This document shows positions 1 to 8,109 of a DNA stretch of 64,000 bases, piece after piece (the stretch's first letter is position 1; each line of letters starts with the position of its first letter). The notes under the pieces were generated by a model that saw only the letters and a program-made list of their open reading frames with translations, was not told where the DNA came from and did no database searches. The stretch is from Arcicella lustrica (lineage in GTDB: Bacteria; Bacteroidota; Bacteroidia; Cytophagales; Spirosomataceae). The stretch spans positions 1-64,000 of the forward strand of contig NZ_JAYGIM010000016.1 in assembly GCF_034930985.1 (NCBI RefSeq). The letters are read 5' to 3'. The position numbers and the translations under genes are program-made.

Positions 1-506
1 GCATGAGATTGATTTTTAACACTAGTCTGTTCTGCTTGAAGCATTATTCTTTCCCGACATAGATGTTTCAAGAGTCGCATTTGAATACTTCCCGGTTGCC
101 ATAGTTTAAGTTTTCTTTCAAGACCCATTTGAGCGATAGCCTGGGCATCAATGTCATCTGTTTTAGACTTAATATTATGGCTTTGCATAAAGAACTTGAC
201 ATTCTTTGCTAATTGAACACTCACAGATTTACCTCTTTCTAGTAAATCGAATGCAAGAGCTTCGTAATAAATTCCAGTAGCTTCCATTACATAAATTAAT
301 GGAAACTCAGAGTTAGTGAACTTTGAAACCCACTCTTGTAAGGTATGATAACCACTAAGAGAGTTGGGAATCTTTTTAGTACTTTTTACAATGATTTCAT
401 CGGTCGAAGTCTTGTGACTAATACAAGCAACAAAACTATCCTTACTGATGTCTATTCCCACACATTGACGTAAAATAGCTTGATTGTTGATTACTTTTTT
501 GCTCAT
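1..506 (-). mobile_element. IS110-family transposase, 5' part, cut by window edge
   Basis: The frame reads leftward from the ATG at 506 and is still open at position 1, so only about 168 N-terminal residues are present. The RuvC-like DEDD tetrad of IS110 recombinases can be read: D19 in GIDISKD, E75 in VMEATGIYYE, and D117 and D120 in KTDDIDAQ. This is the Transposase_9 (DEDD_Tnp_IS110) domain, which cuts and rejoins DNA as a circular-intermediate recombinase. The C-terminal Transposase_20 domain with its catalytic serine lies outside the window. No terminal inverted repeats are expected for the family and none was seen. Upstream lies a structured non-coding stretch, as in the IS110 group. 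It is intact as far as can be seen. Confidence 0.93.
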
Positions 507-509
507 GGT

Positions 510-750
510 CTTAGATAGATTAAATTGTCTTTTCTCGTCCTATACAAGTTTACCACCATTTTGGTGATGCTTAAGGTGCTGTTGTGACTCTTAGCAATGA
601 GTGATGGGGAATCCCTTGAAATGTACATATCCAAATGGATTGTTTAGACAAGAATCTCCTCTCATCACACAAATGCTAATTTCGGAATTTAATCTATTCG
701 AACATGATTTTTAGTAAGACAAACATACGAGACAAAAAGTAAGGACGAGA
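510..750 (-). ncRNA. Candidate IS110 non-coding end / bridge RNA
   Basis: This stretch upstream of the transposase start has no ORF but has nested inverted repeats. An 11-bp pair lies at 516-526 and 686-696, a CTCGTCC/GGACGAG pair at 534-540 and 743-749, a GTGATG/CATCAC pair near 601-606 and 661-668, and a small CACC/GGTG hairpin near 553-566. In the IS110 group the upstream non-coding end is known to be transcribed into a bridge RNA that pairs with donor and target DNA. Position and structure fit that, but the exact RNA ends, the two guide loops and the element boundary cannot be set from sequence alone. Confidence 0.45.
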
Positions 751-838
751 ACAAATCCAAAAAACTTTTAAATCTTCTAAAACTCGCTATTTTAGGAGAG
801 AATTCGGGATGACTCATGTTTATGAGTAAAATTTTAGT

Positions 839-2071
839 TTATGCTTCACTAAGTGTTTCGCCTTCCCATTTACTGACAACTACTGTGGCAACGGCGTTTC
901 CAACAACCGATGTTGCCGAACGACCCATATCTAAGAAAGGATCTACGCCAAGAAGTAATACCAAACCTTCTTGTGGAAGTCCAAAGAGGGTCATTGTTCC
1001 CATAATTACCACCAAACTAGCACGTGGCACACCAGCAATACCTTTGCTCGCTAATAACAGCGTTAGAAGCATTGTGATTTGTTGGTCTAAGTTTAAAGGC
1101 ATTCCATAAGCTTGCGCAATAAAACCCGTTGCGAAAGTCATATACATCATCGAGCCATCCAAATTAAAACTATAACCCAAAGGCAAAACAAAACCGATGA
1201 TTCTTTCGCTGATGCCTAAACTTTTCAAAGACTCAATTTGCTTTGGCATTGATGCTTCTGAACTCGCAGTACTGAATGAAAGTAAAATAGCATCTTTCAT
1301 CGTTGCCATTAAACGCCAGTAAGGGATTTTCAATAAATAGCAAATCAACCAAAGTACCACAAAAATAAAGAAGAGTAAAGCAGCGAAGAAGCAAATAATT
1401 AAGTAAGCATAAGATACTAAAACGCCTAAACCATTTTGTGCAATTACATTGGTCATGGATGCAAAAACGGCAAAAGGAGCTAATAACATAATATAGCCTA
1501 CGATTTTGAAGATGGCTTCGCCAATCCAATCAATGCCTTTTGAGATTTTTTTGCCATGTTCGCCCATTGTTGCTAAAGCAATTCCAAAAACGATTGAAAC
1601 CATAATGATTCCTAAAGTTTTATTTTCTGCAAAAACTTGAAAGATATTATCTGGAAAAATTTCGAAAAGGAAATCTCTGAAGGTTTTTAGAGGTTTTGCG
1701 GTTACTCCAGTTTCAATACCAGAAGCTGGTAATTTCCAAGTGCCAAATTCTCCGGGACGAGTAATATTTACGAAAACTAAGCCAACTAGTAAAGAAAGAA
1801 TAGTAGCGAAGTAGAAATAAGCTAATGTTTTTAATCCGATTCTGCCTACCAAACGGAAATCACCTAATTTGGCAACGCCTACAGATAAAGTACAAAAAAT
1901 AAGCGGACCAACAATTAAGTGAATGCTTCTTAAAAAAATATCTCCTAATAGTTTAATGTTCTTACTAACATCAGCAATTTGCTCAACACTTAGTTGAGTG
2001 TGCATGATTTGTCCTACAATTATTCCGATAATAAAACCGATGATAATTTTAGTGGTAATGTTTAGCTTCAT
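839..2071 (-). CDS. Dicarboxylate/amino acid:cation symporter (DAACS family)
   Basis: This 410-residue inner-membrane protein imports C4-dicarboxylates or acidic amino acids together with Na+ or H+. The glutamate-transporter fold is evident: hydrophobic segments from residue 8, a serine-rich hairpin around 267 (SFSTASSEASMP, a variant of the SSSSA motif), the substrate/Na+ motif NLDGS near 302, and the second hairpin KGIAGVPRAS near 344. Length matches GltP/DctA relatives. The substrate cannot be chosen between dicarboxylate and glutamate/aspartate. It is monocistronic, since the next minus-strand gene upstream is separated by a terminator. A weak hairpin (ACTCAT-gttt-ATGAGT, 812-827) lies just past the stop but has no U-tract. 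Confidence 0.92.
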   Translation of the reverse strand: MKLNITTKIIIGFIIGIIVGQIMHTQLSVEQIADVSKNIKLLGDIFLRSIHLIVGPLIFCTLSVGVAKLGDFRLVGRIGLKTLAYFYFATILSLLVGLVFVNITRPGEFGTWKLPASGIETGVTAKPLKTFRDFLFEIFPDNIFQVFAENKTLGIIMVSIVFGIALATMGEHGKKISKGIDWIGEAIFKIVGYIMLLAPFAVFASMTNVIAQNGLGVLVSYAYLIICFFAALLFFIFVVLWLICYLLKIPYWRLMATMKDAILLSFSTASSEASMPKQIESLKSLGISERIIGFVLPLGYSFNLDGSMMYMTFATGFIAQAYGMPLNLDQQITMLLTLLLASKGIAGVPRASLVVIMGTMTLFGLPQEGLVLLLGVDPFLDMGRSATSVVGNAVATVVVSKWEGETLSEA

Positions 2072-2160
2072 TTAAGATTAAGTTTGTTTGGGTCGAAATG
2101 ATGAGATTTTACTCGTTGATTTCAATGAAATGTATTTTGTCAAAACGAATTAACACAAAA

Positions 2161-2189
2161 AATCCACTCTTTGCAAATTAGAGTGGATT
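2161..2189 (-). terminator. Intrinsic terminator after SRPBCC gene
   Basis: Ten-bp perfect stem AATCCACTCT/AGAGTGGATT (2161-2170 and 2180-2189) with a 9-nt loop, placed 5 bp past the stop of the 2195-2629 gene. The run of A/T on both sides would let it act in either direction. Confidence 0.75.
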
Positions 2190-2194
2190 TTGCT

Positions 2195-2629
2195 TTATTG
2201 AAAATATCGTTTATAAATGGGTTTTCTGTATAAAAATTGAAGATAAAGTAAGGGATACATTAGATAATCCGTCAAAATAAAAGGAGTGTTGAATGTTATC
2301 TCATCAATAATTACCGTACCCGATTCTTCACTTAGCATTGTATGTTGATGATGCCAATATTTTAGGAAAAATGGGAGTTTCGTTCCTTTGTCAATAAAGT
2401 AAATGCTAGATTCTGTCGTTTTTTGTTCAATAATTGAAGAAATCCAATCTTGTTTAAAAAGAATAAAATTTAATTCTAAATGAACAATATCACCTTCGAG
2501 ACAACCATCAAATTGTCGGACAATAACAGGAGGAAAAGGAGGGGAGAGTGCTTTGAATAAAGATAGATTAAAACCTTTCCAAACATTAAAAAGGCTTTGA
2601 TTTACTTTAGTTTTAATTTCTATTTTCAT
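2195..2629 (-). CDS. SRPBCC-like ligand-binding protein
   Basis: A 144-residue soluble protein that resembles the SRPBCC (START/Bet v1-like) cyclase-dehydrase family: an N-terminal strand ending in KVNQSLFNVWKGF, a central FDGCLEGDIVHLEL strand, a WHHQHT segment and a long C-terminal helix (YLMYPLLYLQFLYRKPIYKR). Members of this fold bind hydrophobic ligands in a groove, and the ligand here is unknown. No signal peptide is present. It stands alone between a terminator and an unrelated small gene. The family call rests on pattern only and could be wrong in detail. Confidence 0.7.
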   Translation of the reverse strand: MKIEIKTKVNQSLFNVWKGFNLSLFKALSPPFPPVIVRQFDGCLEGDIVHLELNFILFKQDWISSIIEQKTTESSIYFIDKGTKLPFFLKYWHHQHTMLSEESGTVIIDEITFNTPFILTDYLMYPLLYLQFLYRKPIYKRYFQ

Positions 2630-2691
2630 GGAATTTTAGCTTAAGTAGCTATGCTATTCCAAGCTGTTTATGATGTTTTGTTATCAATGAT

Positions 2692-3027
2692 TTACCAAGC
2701 TTTAGAAGTAAATAAACTAACGATAGCGGCAACAATAGCTTTTACAACACTTACAAAAGCACTAGTAATAAATTCTACAGTTGACTTTACTCCATTCGCA
2801 ATCCATTGAATCAGGGATTTAGTAAAGTGATTATCAGCAGGTTTTTCAGGCTCTTTTTTTAGCACTTGGTTTGCTTGAATAACTTCAAAATGTTGACTAT
2901 TGTTTCGTAATGTATCTTGTTTATTACGATGTTTGGTATGCATCACTGTAGAATATTCAATCAATCCAAAACCAGAAGCTTCGGAAAAAACCATTAAAGA
3001 AAATATGAAGATAAATATGGTTTTCAT
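2692..3027 (-). CDS. Small secreted protein of unknown function
   Basis: I do not recognise the family. Starting at the ATG at 3027 gives 111 residues with a clear signal peptide, MKTIFIFIFSLMVFSEASG. An in-frame ATG at 3051 would add eight residues in front and spoil that signal, so the later start is preferred. The mature protein has a polar middle (LRNNSQHFEVIQANQVLKKE) and a C-terminal hydrophobic helix (about residues 78-108, alternating V/A/I with few charges) that could sit in or on a membrane. The neighbours give no hint of function. Confidence 0.55.
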   Translation of the reverse strand: MKTIFIFIFSLMVFSEASGFGLIEYSTVMHTKHRNKQDTLRNNSQHFEVIQANQVLKKEPEKPADNHFTKSLIQWIANGVKSTVEFITSAFVSVVKAIVAAIVSLFTSKAW

Positions 3028-3141
3028 TTGATTTAAGATGTTGAGGTTCAATAATACTGCAATTTACTAAAGGTTTTAAAATTGTTATATAATTTGATGA
3101 AGTTTAATGCTTTGAAGTGTCTGAAACTTTTTGAAAGATGT

Positions 3142-3498
3142 TTAGGCAAGTCTAGTTCCATTAGGCACTTTTCTTTCAACAGAAGCCAAAACTACTTCAC
3201 CATCTGGCAAAACAATTCCTGTTACTAATACTTCTGAGAAAAAATTAGCGATTTGTCTTGGCGGAAAATTCGTTACACAAATTACTTGGCGACCAATCAA
3301 ATCTTCTTTACTGTAAAGCTTTGTAAGTTGGGCTGATGATTTTTTAATACCTAGTTCATCACCAAAATCAATGGTTAATTGATATGCTGGCTTTTTGGCT
3401 TTTGGGAAATCTTTTGCTTCTAAAATTGTCCCGACTTGAAGTTTCACTTTTTCAAAATCTTCCCAAGAAATAGCCTCGTTATTGGTGTTATTTATCAT
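3142..3498 (-). CDS. csaA: tRNA-binding protein CsaA
   Basis: A 118-residue single-domain protein of the CsaA family, an OB-fold tRNA-binding domain like those at the ends of bacterial MetRS and PheRS beta. It runs from WEDFEKVKLQVGTILEA (residues 12-28) through the conserved KKPAYQLTIDFG, SSAQLT and GRQVICVTNFPPRQI motifs to the C-terminal VPNGTRLA. Length is typical. CsaA dimers bind tRNA and have been described as export chaperones in Bacillus, so the cellular role here is uncertain. Divergent from the small gene at 3702. Confidence 0.93.
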   Translation of the reverse strand: MINNTNNEAISWEDFEKVKLQVGTILEAKDFPKAKKPAYQLTIDFGDELGIKKSSAQLTKLYSKEDLIGRQVICVTNFPPRQIANFFSEVLVTGIVLPDGEVVLASVERKVPNGTRLA

Positions 3499-3701
3499 AG
3501 ATTAATTTGATTAGGTAAATTTCCTTTTTCGTAAAACAGGTATTTTTACGCTAAAATCTTCAATGAAAACTCCCTTATTTTGTTGAAGAAATACATCTAA
3601 ACATTGAAAAATTAGATGCTACACCTACACTCTGTATGTTTTTCATCATTTAATAAGTACATTTTATACATTTTTTTTACTTCTATCAATCTTTAAAAGC
3701 T

Positions 3702-3929
3702 ATGAATGAAAATGTATCTTTTCAGTTGAAGGACGAATCAGGAGATGTGTTCAAGCCAGATGATGTATCATTTGTATTGTATTCACAAGTACTTAATATT
3801 CTCTACGTAAAGTTAAAAAATAATTTTAGTGAAATCGTACAAATTGGAGTACCTAAAAGAAAAAAAAGCATACTCCAAGAATGGTTAGATTACCATAATA
3901 TTTACTATCCGCCTGAGGATTTTTTATGA
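3702..3929 (+). CDS. Small hypothetical protein
   Basis: A 75-residue acidic protein without recognisable family: MNENVSFQLKDESGD, a hydrophobic middle (VSFVLYSQVLNILYVKL), a basic patch (VPKRKKS) and an aromatic tail (YHNIYYPPEDFL). No signal peptide or membrane segment. It is divergent from csaA and is followed at 4020-4058 by a convincing intrinsic terminator, which supports a real transcription unit. An ATGA junction at its stop opens a 44-codon frame that runs into the terminator; this is probably chance. Confidence 0.55.
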   Translation: MNENVSFQLKDESGDVFKPDDVSFVLYSQVLNILYVKLKNNFSEIVQIGVPKRKKSILQEWLDYHNIYYPPEDFL

Positions 3930-4019
3930 AATTACAATACCTATTTTCAGTATTAATAACGACTAACCCTTGCAGATTTTTAGTTCAATTACACAATTAC
4001 CTCTATCCCTTAAAGTGTT

Positions 4020-4058
4020 GTGGTGCTATTTTTCAAAAGAAAGTAGTACCACTTTTTT
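4020..4058 (+). terminator. Intrinsic terminator after the small gene at 3702
   Basis: Nine-bp stem GTGGTGCTA/TAGTACCAC (4020-4028 and 4044-4052, one G-U pair) followed directly by TTTTTT. A classic Rho-independent structure reading rightward. Confidence 0.85.
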
Positions 4059-4072
4059 AAGCTTGAAATCCA

Positions 4073-4462
4073 TTATTTCTCATAAAACTCAATGGGTAGT
4101 CCATCTGGGTCACTTATAAAAAAGAATTGTTTATCAGTGAATTCATCAATTCTGATACTCTCGCAGTCGATATTGAATCCTGTTAAATAATTATGTGTTT
4201 CTTGGACATCATTTACTTCAAAAGCTAAATGTCTTAAACCACAAGATTCGGGGCGAGAAGCACGAGCAGGAGGGTTTGGAAATGAGAATAACTCTATTTG
4301 ATAGATTCCATTTACCGATAAATCTAATTTATAGGAATTTCTTTCGCTTCTGAACACTTCGTTTTCTATTTTGAAACCAAGTATTTCTGTATAAAACTTT
4401 TTAGAGATTGTATAATCAGCACAAATAATAGCAATGTGATGGATTTTGTTGATGGCTAACAT
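4073..4462 (-). CDS. VOC family protein (glyoxalase I-like, YaeR/SMU1112c group)
   Basis: A single vicinal-oxygen-chelate domain of 129 residues. The paired beta-alpha-beta modules show the usual metal-site positions: HHIAIICADY at residues 8-17, the central ELF segment (QIELFSFPNPPARASRPE), GLRHLAFEVND near 75-85 and the final DPDGLPIEFYE. The SRPESCGLRHLAF stretch is characteristic of the YaeR/SMU1112c type, for which glyoxalase-like or dioxygenase-like chemistry is proposed but no substrate is settled. A cytoplasmic monocistronic gene. Confidence 0.85.
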   Translation of the reverse strand: MLAINKIHHIAIICADYTISKKFYTEILGFKIENEVFRSERNSYKLDLSVNGIYQIELFSFPNPPARASRPESCGLRHLAFEVNDVQETHNYLTGFNIDCESIRIDEFTDKQFFFISDPDGLPIEFYEK

Positions 4463-4592
4463 ATTCTTATGTTTTTATTTCAACAAAGATATTGATTGAG
4501 CTAGCATTCATCAAATAATAATTATCTAATAATTACCTTACTTGCAGTGGCGGCTGCCCCAATCTCTCATGGCAACATGAGAACTTTTGGTG

Positions 4593-4626
4593 AAAAAAAA
4601 CCTCATCTCTTTTTGAGATGAGGTTT
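4593..4626 (-). terminator. Intrinsic terminator after DinB gene
   Basis: Nine-bp perfect stem CCTCATCTC/GAGATGAGG (4601-4609 and 4615-4623) with a five-base loop. Read on the minus strand it is followed by a run of eight T (4600-4593), 22 bp past the stop of the 4645-5145 gene. Confidence 0.9.
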
Positions 4627-4644
4627 GAGTAGGGTCTTTAGCAA

Positions 4645-5145
4645 TTAATATAAGCCCATTTCATCTGCACTTGGTCCATAACAGCCAGGAATTGGAATAT
4701 CAAGTAAGCGGAGAAAAACACCTAATTGAGCTCTATGATGTACAATTTGACAATAAGCATGGCGAATTGTTTCGCTTTTTGGAGTAGTACTATAAATAGT
4801 GTCGCCGTTTCTTAATGTCCAATTATCATTTAGCTGTTCTTCACTGGCAGCTAATAAATGAGCTTTAGCATCTTCAATATTTTTTTCAAAAACCTCTAAA
4901 AGTTCAACGGTTGAATTAACTTTCAAGGGTTCATAAGGAGCCGCTGCAAAATCTAATTCGCTAGTAGTTAAAGCAAGTCCAACCCATGAAGGTAACTCTG
5001 CAATGTGCGTTGCAAGTGTTAGAACATTCATACTTCTAGGGTGAGGTTGCCAGTTGAATTTTTCATTTGGTACTATTGATAACATTTTACGAGTACTAAC
5101 CGCTTCTTGGTCTAACTCTTTTAAGAACATTGCAATCATCGTCAT
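4645..5145 (-). CDS. DinB family protein
   Basis: A 166-residue four-helix-bundle protein of the DinB/YfiT superfamily. Visible metal-site residues are H47 in LATHIAELPSW and H136/H137 in CQIVHHRAQLGVFLR, and the family's C-terminal IPIPGCYGPSADE follows. These proteins are metal-binding and some are thiol transferases or stress-induced; the Bacteroidota ones are mostly uncharacterised. The WYL regulator gene at 5234 lies 88 bp upstream on the same strand, a pairing often seen, so it probably controls this gene. The start could also be an internal ATG two codons later. Confidence 0.88.
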   Translation of the reverse strand: MTMIAMFLKELDQEAVSTRKMLSIVPNEKFNWQPHPRSMNVLTLATHIAELPSWVGLALTTSELDFAAAPYEPLKVNSTVELLEVFEKNIEDAKAHLLAASEEQLNDNWTLRNGDTIYSTTPKSETIRHAYCQIVHHRAQLGVFLRLLDIPIPGCYGPSADEMGLY

Positions 5146-5233
5146 GTTGTTTGTTTTTTGGTTGATAATGCAAATAAAACAGACGCTACTGACAACCCTA
5201 TGTCAGTGATTTTTCAAGAATTTTAAATATAAT

Positions 5234-5923
5234 TTAATAGTTTACTGGAAGTAGTTTCATATAGTCAGACAAAGGAATGTGGTCGTTTTTTTGAAAAGGT
5301 ATTTGGGTATTTTTAACATCTAAAATTCTGGATACTCTAAAATCACGATAAGTATTTCGCTTATAGCACCAAGCAATTAAATGCCAATTAAAGGCATAAA
5401 AAACCAAGCCGATAGGTTCTGCTCGACGATGACTAATTTCGTCTTTGTTATTTTTATAATCAAAATCAATGATTGTTTTAGCAGAGATAGATTGTTGTAA
5501 ATCAGATAAATATTCATAGTTCTGCTCAATACAAGGAGAAATTTGGTATTTGATATTATCTGAAAGTAAATCAATTTTATCTTTTTGAGCATTCGGCAAT
5601 ACAGATTTTACTTTATTCAAAGCATTTGAGTAATGTTTTTGAATGGATTTATCAGTAAAACGATAAACGATTGATTCCATTAAAAGTAAAGCATTTGCTT
5701 CGTCGCTCGTCAAAGAAATAGGCGGAAGAAAAAAACCTTGTACGATAAAATATCCTTTGTTCGGTTCAAAACCTAACGGAATTCCCGACTCATTTAAAGC
5801 TTTTAAATCTCTGTAAACAGTACGAACACTGATTTGAAATTTCTCCGCAATTTTTTCGGCTGAAGTATATTTTTTAGATTGTAAAAAAGTGAAAATGCCA
5901 AAGAGTCTATCAATACGATTCAT
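5234..5923 (-). CDS. YafY-type transcriptional regulator (HTH_11 + WYL)
   Basis: A 229-residue DNA-binding regulator. Residues 1-55 form a DeoR-like winged helix (IFTFLQSKKYTSAEKIAEK, then ISVRTVYRDLKAL). The rest is a WYL-type ligand-sensing domain with the diagnostic RRAEPIGLVFYAFNWHLIAWC near residues 167-187 and a C-terminal RVSRILDV. WYL proteins sense nucleic acids or small molecules and either activate or repress. A 15-bp inverted repeat at 5959-6001, 36 bp upstream of the start and over a promoter-like motif, suggests autoregulation. Likely also acts on the DinB gene downstream. Confidence 0.88.
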   Translation of the reverse strand: MNRIDRLFGIFTFLQSKKYTSAEKIAEKFQISVRTVYRDLKALNESGIPLGFEPNKGYFIVQGFFLPPISLTSDEANALLLMESIVYRFTDKSIQKHYSNALNKVKSVLPNAQKDKIDLLSDNIKYQISPCIEQNYEYLSDLQQSISAKTIIDFDYKNNKDEISHRRAEPIGLVFYAFNWHLIAWCYKRNTYRDFRVSRILDVKNTQIPFQKNDHIPLSDYMKLLPVNY

Positions 5924-5954
5924 GAAAAATTAGTTTAGATTAAGCAGATGAATT

Positions 5955-6001
5955 CAAATTTATGATAAATAATTTGTTGACTAACTATTATTTATCATAA
6001 A
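5955..6001 (-). promoter_or_regulatory. Promoter -7 motif overlapped by a 15-bp inverted repeat
   Basis: On the minus strand TAAATTTG (5962-5955) matches the Bacteroidota -7 consensus TAnnTTTG, 32 bp upstream of the YafY gene. Perfect 15-bp arms lie at 5959-5973 and 5987-6001 around a 13-nt spacer. The repeat covers the -7 and the -33 region, the right place for an autorepressor operator. The -33 element itself is poor. Confidence 0.5.
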
Positions 6002-6129
6002 ACATTGTCTTTGAGTTTGTTGATTTTATTATATCATGTTTAAGAGAAAGAATTGTTAGCTATATATAAACTGTAAAATAGCATAAAAATAAATTCTTGA
6101 TTGAAAGGGATTTTTTTTCGATTAAATAA

Positions 6130-6159
6130 TTGTTTAAGCGTTCATCTTTATTATCTTTG
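6130..6159 (+). promoter_or_regulatory. Bacteroidota-type promoter for the AraC-fusion gene
   Basis: TTG (6130-6132), 19 bp, then TATCTTTG (6152-6159), a full match to the -33/-7 consensus. Transcription would begin near 6166, giving a leader of about 145 nt before the start at 6310. Confidence 0.6.
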
Positions 6160-6227
6160 TTGTAACAACACACTAAAATATATATCATACTATTAAGGTT
6201 CATTTTTGTTAAATATGAGATTTTGTT

Positions 6228-6243
6228 TACCCAACGTTGGGTA
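6228..6243. promoter_or_regulatory. 16-bp perfect palindrome in the leader
   Basis: TACCCAACGTTGGGTA is a perfect uninterrupted palindrome between the promoter at 6130-6159 and the start at 6310. Its form suits a dimeric repressor site downstream of the transcription start. No other copy was noticed in the window. Confidence 0.45.
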
Positions 6244-6309
6244 TTGAGGTCTTGTAATTTAATTACTGTGAATCAATACTATGTAATTTGAATCCGAACT
6301 AAGTAATAA

Positions 6310-7968
6310 ATGTTAATTTCTCAATTTCTCAAAAGAATTGTTCTGTTAATTGTATGCTTTTATTTTAATGGGTTAAGTGTATCAGCGAAAGGCATAGATT
6401 TATCAAAAACTACTTCTCCGATAGATATTTCGTCTTTTGTAGAGTATTATGAAACGAATAATGTTAAGTTAACACTTCGTGATATTCAACATCGACAGTT
6501 TATTGCTCATCCCCAAAAAGCAATTCATTTTGGTTTTTCTGACGTTACTCGTTGGTTTAAAGTTACTTTATATTCTTCAAAAACTACTAATTGGTCATTT
6601 GAATGTGGAAATCCATTAATTGAGTATTTTGATGTTTTCATCCCAAATGGAAACAATAATTTTGATATTATACGAGGAGGTTGTTTTGTGGCTAAAGAAA
6701 AAAGAAATTATAGCTCAAATCACCCAATTGTTCTTTTTCCTCTATTAGCTAACCAACCCAAGACACTTTATATAAAAATTACTAGCCAAAGAGGTTTTTA
6801 TACAAAATTTTTAGTAATGCCCGAAAAGGCTCAAGAAATTAAAAGCCGTTCAGACGACCGTAGAAATTGGTTTTTCGATGGGGTTCAACTTTTTGGAAAT
6901 CTATTGATTGGAATCATTGCTTTTTTCTTACTAAAAACCAATGCCTATAGCGTTTTTGCCTTTTATTCCTTTTGCATTTCTATCACTGTGTTAGGATATC
7001 ATGAGTCACTTGGAGATTTATTTACCAGTAATCCAATCCTTTCATCGCTTATTAATACTTTTCCTTATCGACTTTTAGTTGTCCCTGAAATCGTTTTAAC
7101 ATTTTATATTTTGCCAATCACTACTCAATTTCCAAGATGGATAAAATGGTATTTATATTTCATTATTCTTGCCACTTTTACCTTGTTATTTGCAATATGT
7201 GTAGATTATAATTGGAAGTGGATAAAAATGAATGTTTGGAATTCTGTGCTTGCAGAAATCACAATTCTTTTACTCTTTGTTTATGCTTACTACAAAAAAA
7301 TCAAACTTGAAGGATACTTTGTCTGCTCTTTTTTATTTAGTTTTTTAGGTTTTTTATTTCTACAATTAAGGTTATTGCAAGTCATTGATTTCGATTGGAT
7401 TCATCATATTATTTTTCTTGCAGAAATGTCAAAAATTGTATTTTTCATATTTTTAGTCTTTCATTTTTTTAAGCGTATTCAACCTGAAAAAGTAGAAGCT
7501 AATACACCAGTTTTGGTAAATACAATTGCTGATTTTTCAGAAGAAGAATTGATTGAAACAAGTAATGTTGATAAAGAACAAAACAAAAAAAATAAGTTAA
7601 ATAAAGCCTTAAAAACAACAAAAAGGGAGCATGTTTTGAGTCCACCAGATGATGTTTTTTTACAAAGAATAGATGAAATAATTGAAAATAAACTTTCAGA
7701 TAGCACTTTCAATATTGTTGATTTAGCAGATGCTTTGAACCTGAGTGCGGTTCAATTAAGAAGAAAATTAAAGATACAGACTAATCAAACAACAGTAGAA
7801 TACATCAGAAATTATCGATTAAAAAAAGCTGCCGAATTATTAAAAAATCGTAATGGAAATATCTCAGATGTTGCCTTTCAAGTAGGTTTTGAAAGTCTTT
7901 CATATTTCACAAAGGTTTTTCAAGAATTTTATGGAAAATCACCCTCTGATTGGTTGAAAACGCATTAA
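6310..7968 (+). CDS. Membrane-bound AraC-family regulator with 7TM-DISM sensor
   Basis: A 552-residue fusion. A signal peptide (1-26, ending VSAKG) is followed by an extracytoplasmic beta domain typical of 7TMR-DISMED2 (about 40-175; FSDVTRWFKVTLY is the signature), then a seven-helix 7TMR-DISM membrane domain (about 190-395), a basic/acidic linker, and a C-terminal AraC-type double HTH (about 450-552; VDLADALNLSAVQLRRKLK and DVAFQVGFESLSYFTKVF). DISM receptors usually end in a kinase, cyclase or HTH output. Here the DNA-binding domain is tethered to the inner membrane, so it would act at the membrane or after release. Ligand and targets are unknown; the SusC/D cluster 0.7 kb away is a candidate. 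Confidence 0.9.
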   Translation: MLISQFLKRIVLLIVCFYFNGLSVSAKGIDLSKTTSPIDISSFVEYYETNNVKLTLRDIQHRQFIAHPQKAIHFGFSDVTRWFKVTLYSSKTTNWSFECGNPLIEYFDVFIPNGNNNFDIIRGGCFVAKEKRNYSSNHPIVLFPLLANQPKTLYIKITSQRGFYTKFLVMPEKAQEIKSRSDDRRNWFFDGVQLFGNLLIGIIAFFLLKTNAYSVFAFYSFCISITVLGYHESLGDLFTSNPILSSLINTFPYRLLVVPEIVLTFYILPITTQFPRWIKWYLYFIILATFTLLFAICVDYNWKWIKMNVWNSVLAEITILLLFVYAYYKKIKLEGYFVCSFLFSFLGFLFLQLRLLQVIDFDWIHHIIFLAEMSKIVFFIFLVFHFFKRIQPEKVEANTPVLVNTIADFSEEELIETSNVDKEQNKKNKLNKALKTTKREHVLSPPDDVFLQRIDEIIENKLSDSTFNIVDLADALNLSAVQLRRKLKIQTNQTTVEYIRNYRLKKAAELLKNRNGNISDVAFQVGFESLSYFTKVFQEFYGKSPSDWLKTH

Positions 7969-8109
7969 TAGTACTTTACCTAGTATTGTTTATTCAAAAT
8001 AGTATTTTTTTTGGTAAAATGTACTAAATGAGCTAATTTTTGTCGATTTCGAGCTAATAACCTAAGAACTAAAAATTGCATTTTTGTAATAGTAATACTT
8101 GCCAAGATT

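Noticed and set aside
3926..4059. 44-codon ORF starting at the ATGA overlap with the small gene at 3702
   Set aside because: Its 3' part coincides with a strong intrinsic terminator, it resembles no family, and the overlap can arise by chance.
7969..8030. Terminator between the AraC-fusion and LytTR genes
   Set aside because: The inverted repeat AGTAC...GTACT is imperfect with bulges, and the T-run lies inside it rather than after it.
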